A stretch of 64,000 nucleotides of DNA from an uncultured Desulfovibrionaceae bacterium (GCA_944325325.1 CALUZP010000149.1:1-64000); one strand, 5' to 3'; numbered from the stretch's first letter, positions 18,540 to 27,785 are shown. Notes: generated from the letters alone by a model not told the origin. Program-made: numbers and translations.

Positions 18540-19877
18540 TCATTCCATGATATAGCGCAAAGGCGTTACAAGTACGTCGTCACGTCGATCCGTGGCCCAC
18601 TGCTCCAGTGCTTCCAGCGTTTCAGGGCGAATCTGGGCCACGGCGATAGCCTGCCCCAGACGACGGGCATGACGTTCCGCCTCATCGAGTTCGTCCAGGA
18701 CCTGCCGTGTGGTTGCGTTGTTTTCATCCAGCACAAAATTGACGCGCCAGGCCTCAAGGCCAATGCCCCGGGCCGCGGAATGCAGCACTGACGACACGCC
18801 TGCCCGGCTGTCCAGGACAAAAAGTCCGTTGGCGGCAGCCTCCTCGCAGAGCGCAAGGCACGCGCTCCGTGAGCTGGTCAGCGCCGTCCCCCTGAAGTTG
18901 ATCACGCCCGAGGCCTCAGGCAGGCCTTCAAGATTGCGGCGCAGCGTCGCCTTCTGCTCCTCATCGGACATGGACTGCCGGATGGTGCCGGGAGTAACCG
19001 GCTCGCCAGCCTGCTCCAAGGGCTGGTGCAGCAGCAACTCATGCCCTGTGGACACGGCAACAGCCGCCATGCTGCGCCCGTTGGGCGCGCCTGGCAGAAG
19101 GGCAAACGCCACAGGCAAATCCAGTGCCACAGCCCGTTTGTCAAGTTCCGGATCCACGCCAAAGCCCGTCAGGACAAGCGCCATGAGCGGGCGCTCTGCC
19201 GGAGGTGGCGGCGTGAACACGTCGCCTGAAGGCAGCAGGAACAACTCGTGGGTGCGCACACCGTCAATGGTGACATCAAGCACAGTTCTGCCGCAGGCCG
19301 TGCGCGTTGTGAGCGTCCCGCCCAGGACGTTGTTGACAATCAATCCCTCTGCCGTTCCGGCATAAGCAGCCATCAGGGCATCAGGAAGGCGTACCTGCAT
19401 ACGCTGGAACAGCACTGTTTCAATCCGGTTTTGCACATGCTGGCGCTGTGCCGTAAGCTGCAGCGGCTCGATGCGCGTCGTACTCAGACCAAGACGGCGC
19501 AGCGCCTGGACCAGTGCGTCATCCGCACGGCTGACATTGCCGGCCAGTGTCCCGGCGCTGGTATCGGAATAGGGCAGTGTCAAAGATTGGATCGGACTGC
19601 GCAGATCACTGGGCTCACGCGGCGCCGCCACCTGCCCTGCAGTGTCAGAAGCGCCGCCCGCCTGTTCGGCTGTGGCCACAATAGTTTGCCCGAGTGACGA
19701 AGCCTCCTGCGCAAGATACTCCCCGCCATTCCACAGCGCCCCGACAAAAAGACTCAGCAGCCAGAACAACAGGGAAGCCCAAAACGCCCCTGCAAGCACG
19801 CGCAAGGGACGCGGCGGCAGATGCGGAGCAAGGTGCCGTTTCAGCGAGATGCGCAGGACGGGAAACCATTCGGGCAA
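18540..19877 (-). CDS. Divergent polysaccharide deacetylase family membrane protein (YibQ-like)
   Basis: The C-terminal 230 residues resemble the divergent polysaccharide deacetylase family (DUF610, YibQ): LMALVLTGFGVDPELDKRA, LPVAFALLPGAPNG, GHELLLHQPLEQ, then NFRGTALTSSRSAC and FVLDSRAGVSSVL. An N-terminal membrane segment (about residues 28-48) anchors it, with a variable linker between. The start is a TTG with AGGAG exactly 7 nt upstream; there is no better ATG. It lies 81 nt downstream of ctpA, the same order as in many proteobacteria where this protein, CtpA and an M23 peptidase are linked. Activity is unproven in the family. A role in cell wall or division is inferred from context. Confidence 0.85.
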   Translation of the reverse strand: MPEWFPVLRISLKRHLAPHLPPRPLRVLAGAFWASLLFWLLSLFVGALWNGGEYLAQEASSLGQTIVATAEQAGGASDTAGQVAAPREPSDLRSPIQSLTLPYSDTSAGTLAGNVSRADDALVQALRRLGLSTTRIEPLQLTAQRQHVQNRIETVLFQRMQVRLPDALMAAYAGTAEGLIVNNVLGGTLTTRTACGRTVLDVTIDGVRTHELFLLPSGDVFTPPPPAERPLMALVLTGFGVDPELDKRAVALDLPVAFALLPGAPNGRSMAAVAVSTGHELLLHQPLEQAGEPVTPGTIRQSMSDEEQKATLRRNLEGLPEASGVINFRGTALTSSRSACLALCEEAAANGLFVLDSRAGVSSVLHSAARGIGLEAWRVNFVLDENNATTRQVLDELDEAERHARRLGQAIAVAQIRPETLEALEQWATDRRDDVLVTPLRYIME

Positions 19878-19958
19878 GAAAGCGCTCCTGATGGGTGAAG
19901 GTGTCTGAACAAGGTGCAGCCCGCCGGCCGGACTTGCAGACCGCCGGGCCAGTCCCTC

Positions 19959-21269
19959 TTATTGAATTTGCCGCATTCTGGGCAGAGCCTTGACGATCTG
20001 CAAGCCCATACGCAGCTGGTTATCGTTGGCAAGCAAGGTCTGAACGTCGTCTTCCGTCGAGTCGTCACGCCGGCTTTCCGGCTTCTTTTTTGCGCTGCTG
20101 TCTGCATTTTCAAGGTGTCTGTTCAAATCTTTTTCACGCAACAGCAGCATGTCGAGCGGATCCTCAGTTTCTTTTGCCGGTTCAAAGGGAACCAGCAGAT
20201 CCGGCGTAATGCCTTCAGCCTGAATGGAACGTCCGGACGGCGTATAATAAAGGGCGATGGTCAGTTTAAGACCCGTGCCGTCAGAAAGCGGCATGATGTT
20301 CTGCACCGACCCCTTGCCAAAGGTCGGATCGCCCACCAGCATGGCCCGGTTGTGGTCACTGAGCGCGCCGGCCACGATTTCGGAAGCGGACGCCGTGCCG
20401 CCGTTGACCAGCACGACCAGTGGCGCGTCCACATCCGTCCCCTGGGCACTGGCCTTGAACTCACGGGAACCGGTGCTGCCCCGGCCGCGCATGGAGACGA
20501 TAGTCCCCTGTGAAAGAAACACATCCGACACGCTTACAGCCTGATCAAGCAGTCCACCCGGGTTGTAGCGCAGGTCAAGCACAATGCCCTTGATGGCGTC
20601 CTTGCTTTCCTTGCGCGCACTGGAGAGCGCGTCCAGCAGTTCCTGCGTTGTCCGCTCGCTGAACCGCGTCAGGCGGATCCAGTAGTAGCCGGGCTCAAGA
20701 CAGCGTGACTTGACGCTGACAAGCGGAATGGCGGCGCGCTTGAGCCGGACTGCCAGTGGCGCCTTGGCGTTCTTATGCAGGATGGACAGCTTGACTTCCG
20801 TGTTCTTGGGGCCCCGGATGCGGGTCACCGCGTCCTGCAAGGACATGCCCACCGTGGACTCGTCGTTGATGCCCAGAATGATGTCACCCGGCTTGAGTCC
20901 GGCCTTGTACGCCGGCGTGCCTTCAATGGGTGTGACAACCGTCAGCTGGTTGTTAAGCTGGGTGATCTCAATGCCAATTCCAAAAAACTCCCCGGACGTG
21001 GTTTCCTGCATGGACTTGAATTCTTCCTTGTCCAGCATGGTGGAGTGCGGATCCAGGCTTTGCAGCATGCCTTTCAGAGCACCATCGACCAGTTCCTCAG
21101 TCGGCACTTCACGCACATAATAACGCCCTACGGCATCAAGAACCTGGCTGAACCGCTTGAGTGCATTCAGCTTGCCGGTATCGTCAATGGCAGCCGTGCA
21201 GGGCCCCGCAGCCCCGCAAAGCAGCATTCCTGTCAAAAGAAAAACCAGTGTCCGAGTGTTACGCATCAT
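19959..21269 (-). CDS. ctpA: Carboxy-terminal processing protease (S41, PDZ)
   Basis: This is an exported serine protease that trims periplasmic proteins, often cell wall hydrolases. A signal peptide is visible (MMRNTRTLVFLLTGMLLCGAAGPCTAA). Then come an N-terminal helical region with the SLDPHSTML motif, a PDZ domain (TVVTPIEGTPAYKAGLKPGD), and the S41 core with LDLRYNPGGLL, nucleophile region GGTASASEIVAGAL and the lysine in FGKGSVQ. A polar tail of about 60 residues, rich in charged amino acids, ends the protein. The ATG at 21269 has GGAGG 6 nt upstream; the frame extends about 100 codons beyond without support. It is the first gene of a two-gene unit. Confidence 0.94.
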   Translation of the reverse strand: MMRNTRTLVFLLTGMLLCGAAGPCTAAIDDTGKLNALKRFSQVLDAVGRYYVREVPTEELVDGALKGMLQSLDPHSTMLDKEEFKSMQETTSGEFFGIGIEITQLNNQLTVVTPIEGTPAYKAGLKPGDIILGINDESTVGMSLQDAVTRIRGPKNTEVKLSILHKNAKAPLAVRLKRAAIPLVSVKSRCLEPGYYWIRLTRFSERTTQELLDALSSARKESKDAIKGIVLDLRYNPGGLLDQAVSVSDVFLSQGTIVSMRGRGSTGSREFKASAQGTDVDAPLVVLVNGGTASASEIVAGALSDHNRAMLVGDPTFGKGSVQNIMPLSDGTGLKLTIALYYTPSGRSIQAEGITPDLLVPFEPAKETEDPLDMLLLREKDLNRHLENADSSAKKKPESRRDDSTEDDVQTLLANDNQLRMGLQIVKALPRMRQIQ

Positions 21270-21680
21270 GCCCTGCCTCCGCAAAAGGCGGAATTTCTCC
21301 TGTACCGGCCAGACCCATCCGGCACTGCCGGCTGCACTCTGTCGGATCAGGTAGGCATACCGGGATCTTTGAAAAAACGCAATGCCACTGCTGCCACTCC
21401 TCGCGGTCATCCCCGCGGGGAAGAATTCCCTCAAGTCCGGGCACTGAATCTTGGAATCTGCTGCCAACGCCCTGCCGGCAGGGCAGCTATGCCTGCCCGA
21501 TCCCCAGGATTGCACAGGCAGCGCCCGTCCATCCTCCGATTTTTCGTTGACATTCACAGGGATAACGAACAAGCATACCCGGATGTGCCTGAAGATGGAG
21601 AGAGGACACGGCCCATGACGCGGCCTGGTCTCTAAAAACCAGGAAAACGCCAGGATGAAGCGTCCGGCGGGGAGGATACT
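21270..21680. other. Divergent intergenic region, no gene recognised
   Basis: These 411 bases separate ctpA from the sodium symporter. I see only the ribosome sites of the two genes (GGAGG at 21671-21675 for the symporter). No reliable promoter stands out. Confidence 0.4.
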
Positions 21681-23099
21681 GTGGAAGGAAAGCGTGGCAC
21701 CTGGAACAGCAATTTCGGATTTATCATGGCTGCTGTCGGCTCAGCCGTGGGGCTCGGCAACATCTGGGGCTTCCCCTATAAAATGGGATCATCCGGAGGC
21801 TTTGCCTTCCTGCTGATTTATCTGATCCTGGCTGTGCTGATCGGCTTTGTTGTCATGATGGGTGAACTGGTCATGGGCCGCCGGAGCGGCAGGGGCGCCG
21901 TAGGCGCCTATGCCAAGCTGGCATCGCGCAAATTCCGGTGGGTCGGCTGGATGGGAGTGCTCTCCGCGTTCCTCATCATGAGCTTCTATTCCGTCCTGGG
22001 CGGATACTGCCTGAAATACATGGTCGTGAACCTTGGCGACATGCTCGGCATGAGCTTTGGCTCAAACGGGCTCAATGGCGGCGATATGTTCACGCTGCTG
22101 CTCAAAAACCAGGTTGAATGTGTGGTATACACACTCATCATCATGGTGATCGGCGCGGCCATTGTCATGGGCGGCATTTCAGGCGGCATCGAACGCTTCT
22201 CCAAATACGCCATGCCAGCCCTGTTCATTCTGCTGATCGTGGTCATCATCCGCAGCGTGACGCTCGACGGCGCCATGAAAGGCCTTGAGTTCATGTTTGC
22301 ACCCAACTTTGAGCCGTTTGAAAAGGACTTTATCTCCGTGCTTTCCCTGGCTGGCGGCCAGATGTTCTTCTCGCTCTCGCTCGGCATGGGCATCATGATC
22401 ACCTACGGCTCCTACCTGCCCCGAAGAGAAAATATCCAGCGCAACGCGCTGGTAGTGATCTTCGCCGACACGGTGGCCTCTATTCTGTCCGGCATGGCCG
22501 TCATTCCGGCGGCTTTCGCCCTGGGCGGCGACGGGGCGGCCATGGCAGGCCCAAAACTTCTGTACGTCACGCTGCACAACGTCTTCAACTCCATGGGCGA
22601 CATCGGACCGTTCATCGGCATGCTGTTCTATTTGCTGGTGGTCATCGCCACCGTGACATCGGTCATTTCCCTTATCGAAGTCATCACCACATTCTTCATG
22701 GACCATGCCGAAAACCACGGCAAAACCGGCAACCGCCGGCTGATCACCCTGTTTGTGTCTCTTGCCATCATGGCCCTGGCCACCCTGGTCGCGGCAGACG
22801 GCCTGGGCACCAACGGCGTATGGATGCCCTTCCAGGCTTTTGGCGTCAGCGGATGGAACGACTGCTGGCTCAGCTTCATGGACATGCTGTCCGAGGGCGT
22901 AATGATGCCCCTGGGAGCGCTGCTCATGTGCCTGTTCATTTCCTATGAATGGGGTGTGGACAGAGTGGTGACCGAAGTGGAACGGTGTGGTGACCGTTTT
23001 GTAGGCCGCCAGTTCTTCAGCCTCTGCTTCAAAGTCATTGCTCCCTTGGGCATGGTGTTCATCCTGTGGGGACAGCTCAAAGGGTTCGGCTTAGTCTAA
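21681..23099 (+). CDS. Neurotransmitter:sodium symporter family transporter
   Basis: This is a sodium-coupled amino acid or amine transporter of the LeuT-like NSS family. The N-terminus carries the family signature GSAVGLGNIWGFPY at about residues 20-33, which in LeuT forms part of the sodium and substrate sites. The 472 residues contain about eleven or twelve hydrophobic segments, including an unwound-helix-like SLSLGMGIMITYGSY in the middle. The start is a GTG, supported by GGAGG 5-6 nt upstream. It stands alone with a hairpin after it. The substrate is not predictable here; tryptophan, tyrosine, leucine and others occur in bacterial members. Confidence 0.9.
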   Translation: MEGKRGTWNSNFGFIMAAVGSAVGLGNIWGFPYKMGSSGGFAFLLIYLILAVLIGFVVMMGELVMGRRSGRGAVGAYAKLASRKFRWVGWMGVLSAFLIMSFYSVLGGYCLKYMVVNLGDMLGMSFGSNGLNGGDMFTLLLKNQVECVVYTLIIMVIGAAIVMGGISGGIERFSKYAMPALFILLIVVIIRSVTLDGAMKGLEFMFAPNFEPFEKDFISVLSLAGGQMFFSLSLGMGIMITYGSYLPRRENIQRNALVVIFADTVASILSGMAVIPAAFALGGDGAAMAGPKLLYVTLHNVFNSMGDIGPFIGMLFYLLVVIATVTSVISLIEVITTFFMDHAENHGKTGNRRLITLFVSLAIMALATLVAADGLGTNGVWMPFQAFGVSGWNDCWLSFMDMLSEGVMMPLGALLMCLFISYEWGVDRVVTEVERCGDRFVGRQFFSLCFKVIAPLGMVFILWGQLKGFGLV

Positions 23100-23124
23100 C
23101 CGCAGCCAGCCATTGCCGCTGCAC

Positions 23125-23156
23125 CGGGGAAGGAGGCTGACGCTCCTCCTTCCCCG
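23125..23156 (+). terminator. Hairpin after the sodium symporter gene
   Basis: A perfect 12-bp inverted repeat (CGGGGAAGGAGG / CCTCCTTCCCCG) with an 8-nt loop begins 26 nt past the stop. There is no T-run. A nearly identical stem occurs at 42949-42974. Confidence 0.65.
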
Positions 23157-23371
23157 TATCCGGCCTTCTCTTTCTCCAGAGCCTCCGGCAGCCTCAGCGA
23201 ACAGCGCCCCACGCAGGTCGGGCCATAAACCGCAGCAACCTGCCCCCGCCAAGCTTCTCCGCGATCCTGCCGGTTGCGCCAGAGCCGCGCACACGGTATC
23301 ATCAAAACGATTTCTGATCATCAACCCTCAACGTTTTGTCCGCGCCTTAGGACATGGTGACAGGACCCTGC

Positions 23372-24196
23372 ATGAACAAACGCTATGAAAATCTCGGCGA
23401 CAAATGGTTTGCCCTCCTCGACAATCCGGAAAAAGACGCGTTCGCGCTCATGCCCCGCGTCGTCAAGGACGGAGGCACCCGTGACACCTGGTCCGTCAAA
23501 AATGAAGACAGCGAAACCGTGCTGATGGCCTGGCCGGCCGACACACCGCTGAGAGCCGGCCTGATTCTGCGCGGCAAGCCGGACGGACATCTTGATCCGG
23601 TTTCCATGCTGCCGCTTTTAGAGGGGCTCCCCCACGACATGACCGTGGAAGAAGTACACCCCTGGAGCAACGGCGTCGTCGCCTATGTGGGCGCCTGCCG
23701 CAACGAAGGCGCCATGCCGCTCTTTTTCTGCAATCCGCTGTACTTCAGGGACGCCCGCATGCTGGCCACGCCAGGCGTGCGGCACACCTTCCTGCTCGCA
23801 GGCATGGCCTACGGCGTGCGCCGCGCCCTGCTTGACGAGCTGACCATCACCGAGGGGCCCGACTATGAGGCCCACGCCAAGGCATGGCTGGAGGCGCACC
23901 CCGGCAGCTCCCGCACGGACGTCCCCCAGCTGAAAATTGACCTTCGCGGTAAGGCCGTGTTCATGCCTGGTGACATGCCCGGCAACTACCAGCTGCGCGC
24001 GCCTGTAGCCTCGGTTGAGGAGATCGAGTTTGACGGCCGCAAAGTCTACCTGCTGCGCGCGCTGCTCGGCCAGGAAACGCCCAATCCTATTGTCCTGCTG
24101 CTCTACGCCAGCGCTAAAATCTGCAAGAACTACGTACCAAAGGAAGGAGACGAGATCGACGCCCTGCTCTGGCTGCAGGGACGACTCCTCGATTAA
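23372..24196 (+). CDS. Hypothetical soluble protein
   Basis: I do not recognise a family. The protein has 274 residues from the ATG at 23372, chosen because CAGGACC precedes it; an in-frame start six codons earlier is possible. It lacks a signal peptide and membrane segments. Two acidic/hydrophobic regions flank a central part with FFCNPLYFRDARML and FLLAGMAYGVRRALLDELTI, and the C-terminus has paired hydrophobic stretches (VYLLRALLGQETPNPIVLLLYASAKIC) that suggest a compact beta domain. It stands alone, followed by a perfect 22-bp palindrome. Codon use fits its neighbours, so it is probably a resident gene. Confidence 0.75.
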   Translation: MNKRYENLGDKWFALLDNPEKDAFALMPRVVKDGGTRDTWSVKNEDSETVLMAWPADTPLRAGLILRGKPDGHLDPVSMLPLLEGLPHDMTVEEVHPWSNGVVAYVGACRNEGAMPLFFCNPLYFRDARMLATPGVRHTFLLAGMAYGVRRALLDELTITEGPDYEAHAKAWLEAHPGSSRTDVPQLKIDLRGKAVFMPGDMPGNYQLRAPVASVEEIEFDGRKVYLLRALLGQETPNPIVLLLYASAKICKNYVPKEGDEIDALLWLQGRLLD

Positions 24197-24220
24197 GGAC
24201 GCGCTTGCAGAAGGACACAT

Positions 24221-24242
24221 GGCACCCTGCCGGCAGGGTGCC
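24221..24242 (+). terminator. Perfect 22-bp palindrome after the hypothetical gene
   Basis: GGCACCCTGC-CGGCAGGGTGCC is its own reverse complement and starts 25 nt after the stop codon. It could form a hairpin in RNA or bind a protein as DNA; without a T-run the terminator role is uncertain. The rest of the gap to 24875 (about 630 bases) holds no gene I can support. Confidence 0.5.
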
Positions 24243-24875
24243 CGGCGAAAACCGCTGGCGTCAGGCGCAAGGGGATGCGCTCCGTTGCCAACCTCCACAG
24301 CAGACACGCCGGACAAATGGGGGACCGGCATGCACCGCTCAGGCGCGTGGAAACTTGTCTGCCGTCCCAGTGCCGGCCTGTCCTGACGCCGCCGGAAAAG
24401 AACAGCAGTGCAACGGTGTAGCCGTCTGTCCTCATGGCCAGGCGGCCGTACTGTTCGCGCCGTCACCGGACGCACTGTTTTCTCAGGCATGGCTGGCTGA
24501 GTCCGCCCCGGCTTTCCGAAGGGCCTGCATTTCTCTGGTAGTGCGCCTGCCGGCAGCCAGAGGCCGCTGCTCTGTGCCGCAAACAGCAGAAGGCTTTTCG
24601 CCGGTGCCGTCACGGCAAGGCTCAACACTGCTGCAAACGCTGTTACGGCCCAGGACACAAAATCGCCGGAGACAGACTGCCGGCTGCTCTTGTGCCTACG
24701 CACAGGAAGCAACACAATCCTGCCTGTGCGCCGCAAGCCGCCCGGATCCGCTTTTTGCCGAGGGCTTCCGGCATTCCCCGAGACCTCCAGGATTGTGACA
24801 CACGTCGGGCAGCCGCGGCCCATGCCCTGCGCCACGGCGCAGAGGCATGCCATACGCTCCTGCAACAGAACAACG

Positions 24876-25685
24876 ATGAGCAGAGAATCACTTTCTTACG
24901 CACAACAGGCCTGCATCAAGACCACAGGCCAGGTCATGCACCAGACAGGCATGCTCTATCCCGGCGCACGCCTTGGCGTTGCCGTATCCGGAGGCGTGGA
25001 CAGCTGGACGCTGCTTGAAGTGCTGCGCCGGCGCCAGCGCATTGTGCCGTTCCGGTTTGACATCATGGCCCTGCATGTGAATCCGGGGTTTGACCCCGCC
25101 AACCATGCCCCGCTGATCGACTATCTGCGCCATCATGGCATTCCAGGGCATGTGGAAGTCACCGACCACGGGCCGCGCGCCCATTCACCGGAAAACCGCA
25201 AGTCCTCGGCCTGCTTTTACTGCGCGATGCTGCGCCGGACCCGGTTGTTCGAGCTGTGCCACGAATACAGACTGACGCACCTGGCCTTTGGCCACAATGC
25301 CGATGACCTGGTTACCACCTTTTTCATGAACATGATCCAAAATGGACGGGTGGAAGGGCTTGCCATCAAGGACAGCTTCTTTCGGGGAGAACTGACGGTC
25401 ATCCGGCCCATGCTCACGATAGACAAGGCGACCATCGTGCGCGCAGCCCAGCGCTGGAATCTGCCCGTCTGGCAAAACCCCTGCCCGTCAGCAGGCAAAA
25501 CCCGCCGCGCCGACTATGCCGAAAAAGTCCGCGCTCTGTACGGCCAGGACAAGATGCTGCGCAAAAACCTCTACCGGGCGCTGGAGCGCTGGCAGCTTGC
25601 CAGAACACTCCCTTCCGGAGACGCGGACAGCCAGAAGGTCCCCTGCACCCACGCTGAGAAACACTCTTCAGAAGGCTGCCGCTGA
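24876..25685 (+). CDS. TtcA-like PP-loop ATPase (tRNA 2-thiolation family)
   Basis: The protein belongs to the PP-loop superfamily of tRNA-modifying enzymes. The ATP pyrophosphatase loop is VSGGVDSWTLL, and a CFYC pair at about residue 113 plus NPC at about residue 202 could supply three cysteines for a [4Fe-4S] cluster, as in TtcA, which makes 2-thiocytidine at tRNA position 32. FGHNADDLVTTFFMN, typical of the TtcA/TilS fold, is present. At 269 residues it is close to the family length. The ribosome site is poor (AACAGAACAACG); the frame runs further upstream but lacks homology. A tRNA lysidine synthase role is less likely because of the CxxC. Confidence 0.82.
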   Translation: MSRESLSYAQQACIKTTGQVMHQTGMLYPGARLGVAVSGGVDSWTLLEVLRRRQRIVPFRFDIMALHVNPGFDPANHAPLIDYLRHHGIPGHVEVTDHGPRAHSPENRKSSACFYCAMLRRTRLFELCHEYRLTHLAFGHNADDLVTTFFMNMIQNGRVEGLAIKDSFFRGELTVIRPMLTIDKATIVRAAQRWNLPVWQNPCPSAGKTRRADYAEKVRALYGQDKMLRKNLYRALERWQLARTLPSGDADSQKVPCTHAEKHSSEGCR

Positions 25686-25931
25686 ACGGCCGGAGTGTCT
25701 GGTACTGGACATTCTCTCTGTCTGCACCCGTCAGGAAAACAGGCAGCGCGAGGAACAGCCCCCAAGAATCACCCGTCGGCCCTGCAAGAGAGTGAATCTG
25801 TGACACGGCCACGCGCACCGGACACGCGCCCTCTGCCCGGAAGGGCCAGCCCTTCCACCCCGCAGCCCCTGGCAACGAGAGAACGCTTGCAGCCTGATAC
25901 GCCTGCGGCCCCTGCCGGGCGGCCGCCGATC

Positions 25932-26079
25932 TAAAGCATGTTTGGTTTGAAACGCTCTGCGTTTCAAACCATACGGCTTGTCGTTTCGATGGAAAAGTGC
26001 AGTTTTTCCGCTCAGTTCTGGCCGTGCGGCACTGTACTGCCGCCTCGCGTTTTGCCTTTTTCAATGACAAAACGCTCTA
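25932..26079 (+). repeat. Dispersed structured repeat, copy 3
   Basis: This 148-bp copy has a perfect GTTTGAAAC/GTTTCAAAC hairpin, GGAAAA/TTTTCC, GCGGCA/TGCCGC and a last hairpin with one change from copy 2. Its ends are TAAAGCATG and, inverted, TAGAGCGTTTTG. It lies between the convergent ttcA-like gene and birA. Nothing else is recognised in 25686-25931. Confidence 0.88.
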
Positions 26080-26148
26080 TGCAGACTGCGGCAATACAAC
26101 ATCCTTCGGCAATGTCAGACACCCTCCCCCCAAAGCCCCCCGGGAGAA

Positions 26149-26172
26149 AGGCGTCACGCGCCGTGGACGCCT
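26149..26172 (-). terminator. Candidate terminator of birA
   Basis: On the minus strand AGGCGTC/GACGCCT closes a 10-nt loop and is followed by TTCTCC, only 3 nt past the birA stop. Confidence 0.45.
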
Positions 26173-26175
26173 GCT

Positions 26176-26919
26176 TCAACAGGCCTCCACATCATCAGCC
26201 CAGACTTCACGCACGACACCTCCAACTTCCAGCAGCAGCTGCCCCTGCGGGCCGAGGCCATGGGTCCTGCCGTCCGTCTTGCTCCCGTCCAGCGTGACCC
26301 GAACCATACTGTCGCGGTGATCACAACGTGCATACCAGGCCTCAAGCAGCTTCTGCCGTCCGCCCGCGCGCCACTGCCGGACACGATCAAGCAGCGCCTC
26401 CCGAAGCGGCGCCGACAGGTCCTCTGGCGCAGGCGGCGAGGGCAGCAGCTCCGACAAGGCTACAGGCGGCATGGGCGCGCCGGGGCAGTTGGCCGCCGCC
26501 GGCGCTCCAAAGACGTTAAGGCCAATACCGACAATGGCCCCCTGCACAACGCTGCCCCTGCCGGCAAGGCACTCAGTGAGGATGCCGGCAAGCTTGCGGC
26601 CGTTCACCCGCACGTCGTTGGGCCACTTGCAGCCAGCCCTGACGCCAAGCCCGTCCAGCATATCCAGCACAGCCAGCCCGGGGATCAGCGAAAACCCCGC
26701 CACCTCAGCCGGAGGCAGGGCCAGCTCAGTCCAGCAGGACCACAGCAGATTGGCGCCAGCCCTGCTGTGCCAGGCGCGCCCAAGGCGGCCCTTGCCCGCG
26801 GTCTGGCAGCTGGCTGTCACTACAAAGCCATCTGGCAGTTCCCGTGCAGCAAGCTGACGGCGCACTTCCGTGTTGGTGGAATCCGTGCAGTCAAGATGCA
26901 AATGCCATGCTGTTTCCAT
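26176..26919 (-). CDS. birA: Biotin--[acetyl-CoA-carboxylase] ligase, without DNA-binding domain
   Basis: The enzyme activates biotin with ATP and attaches it to carrier proteins. The protein opens directly with the catalytic domain: DSTNTEVRR, then the biotinyl-AMP loop TAGKGRLGRAWHS, KWPNDVRVNGRKLAGIL and VVQGAIVGIGLNV. The N-terminal winged helix of E. coli BirA is absent, so it is a monofunctional (group I) ligase that should not act as a repressor. The ATG at 26919 was chosen because AAGGGAG lies 8 nt upstream; a GTG nine bases earlier is too close to that site. It has 247 residues and appears monocistronic. Confidence 0.9.
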   Translation of the reverse strand: METAWHLHLDCTDSTNTEVRRQLAARELPDGFVVTASCQTAGKGRLGRAWHSRAGANLLWSCWTELALPPAEVAGFSLIPGLAVLDMLDGLGVRAGCKWPNDVRVNGRKLAGILTECLAGRGSVVQGAIVGIGLNVFGAPAAANCPGAPMPPVALSELLPSPPAPEDLSAPLREALLDRVRQWRAGGRQKLLEAWYARCDHRDSMVRVTLDGSKTDGRTHGLGPQGQLLLEVGGVVREVWADDVEAC

Positions 26920-26928
26920 CAATGCCAC

Positions 26929-27590
26929 TCCCTTGCGCCCGTTTTGTCCCGGAACGGCCCTTCTGAATCAAGGCAGTTCCTCCCTTGAAATGGCGCTATT
27001 TCAAGCATGGCACTGCCCGCACACAAGGAAACAGCGATGCATTCCCGGCGCCACGTTGCGGGCTCTATGCCCTGAAGAGCGCCGGTAAGCACACACGCCC
27101 TTCAGGACATGACGACTATCCGTAATGCCTTGGCAATACACCCTGTTGCAGAGCTTGTGAAGAACCCTTGCATTCCCTTTTCCGGCTGGAGCGCTCCAGC
27201 CCTGCCCGGCGGGATTGGTCGACAGCTAAGCCGGCTGAGCCCGCAGGCACACGGATCATCCTCCATAACGGTCCGAACCGGACTTCCTGATCCACACCCT
27301 CCCCGCCGTCCTTTTTCCAACTGCGTGCACCGGCTCATTGTCAGCCGCCCCCTCCTCCGTATGCCGGGTGCGGCACTTCCCCATGGACAGGCTGTGCGAA
27401 AAAAATTTTTCCTTCTCCGGGTACGCTGAACTTTTTTCGGGACAGGACGCCTATACAGGCATGGAAAACAGGCGATTGCGGGCGATACACCTGCCGTATC
27501 CTGATCTTGAAAGGACCTTGGTGCATATATTTTTTATATTATATTTCAATATGTTAAAAAAAATACATAATCATTCCGGCGCATAAAATC
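26929..27590. other. Upstream region of the riboswitch, no gene recognised
   Basis: About 660 bases without a supportable gene. The last 70 bases (27528-27590) are markedly AT-rich and probably belong to the promoter region of the nrdD transcript. Short frames here lack ribosome sites or recognisable domains. Confidence 0.4.
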
Positions 27591-27593
27591 AGC

Positions 27594-27623
27594 TTGACTC
27601 GATCCCGCCTGCAACGGTAGTCT
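27594..27623 (+). promoter_or_regulatory. Candidate promoter of the riboswitch-nrdD transcript
   Basis: TTGACT (27594-27599), an 18-nt spacer and TAGTCT (27618-27623) would start RNA just before the conserved riboswitch core. The -10 match is weak. Confidence 0.35.
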
Positions 27624-27624
27624 C

Positions 27625-27785
27625 TCGACGTCGCGGTTTCAGGGAATCCGGTGCGGCTGGCTGCCGCCAAAACCGGAGCTGTCCCCGCAACTGTAAGCGG
27701 CGAGCGCCTTGCATTTCTGCCACTGGGTTTTCCTGGGAAGGCCGCAGGCGCGTTTGAGCCACGAGCCAGGATAACTGGGCCACGA
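27625..27785 (+). ncRNA. Cobalamin (B12) riboswitch
   Basis: The conserved blocks of the adenosylcobalamin riboswitch appear in order: GGGAATCCGGTGCGG (27642-27656), the B12 box core GAGCTGTCCCCGCAACTGTAAG (27676-27697), GCCACTG (27719-27725), TGGGAAGG (27734-27741) and AGCCAGGATAACTGGGCC (27764-27781). Downstream, GCCCGC/GCGGGC (27845-27867) followed by GATTTCATTTCTTT could be the regulated terminator. The element lies on the same strand as nrdD, about 210 nt before its start, with no gene between. It therefore most likely represses nrdD when cobalamin is abundant. The direction of control is inferred from known members. Confidence 0.92.

Noticed and set aside
24205-24798. 197-codon frame in the gap before the TtcA-like gene
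   Set aside because: No ribosome site, no recognisable motif, and it starts within the palindrome after the preceding gene.
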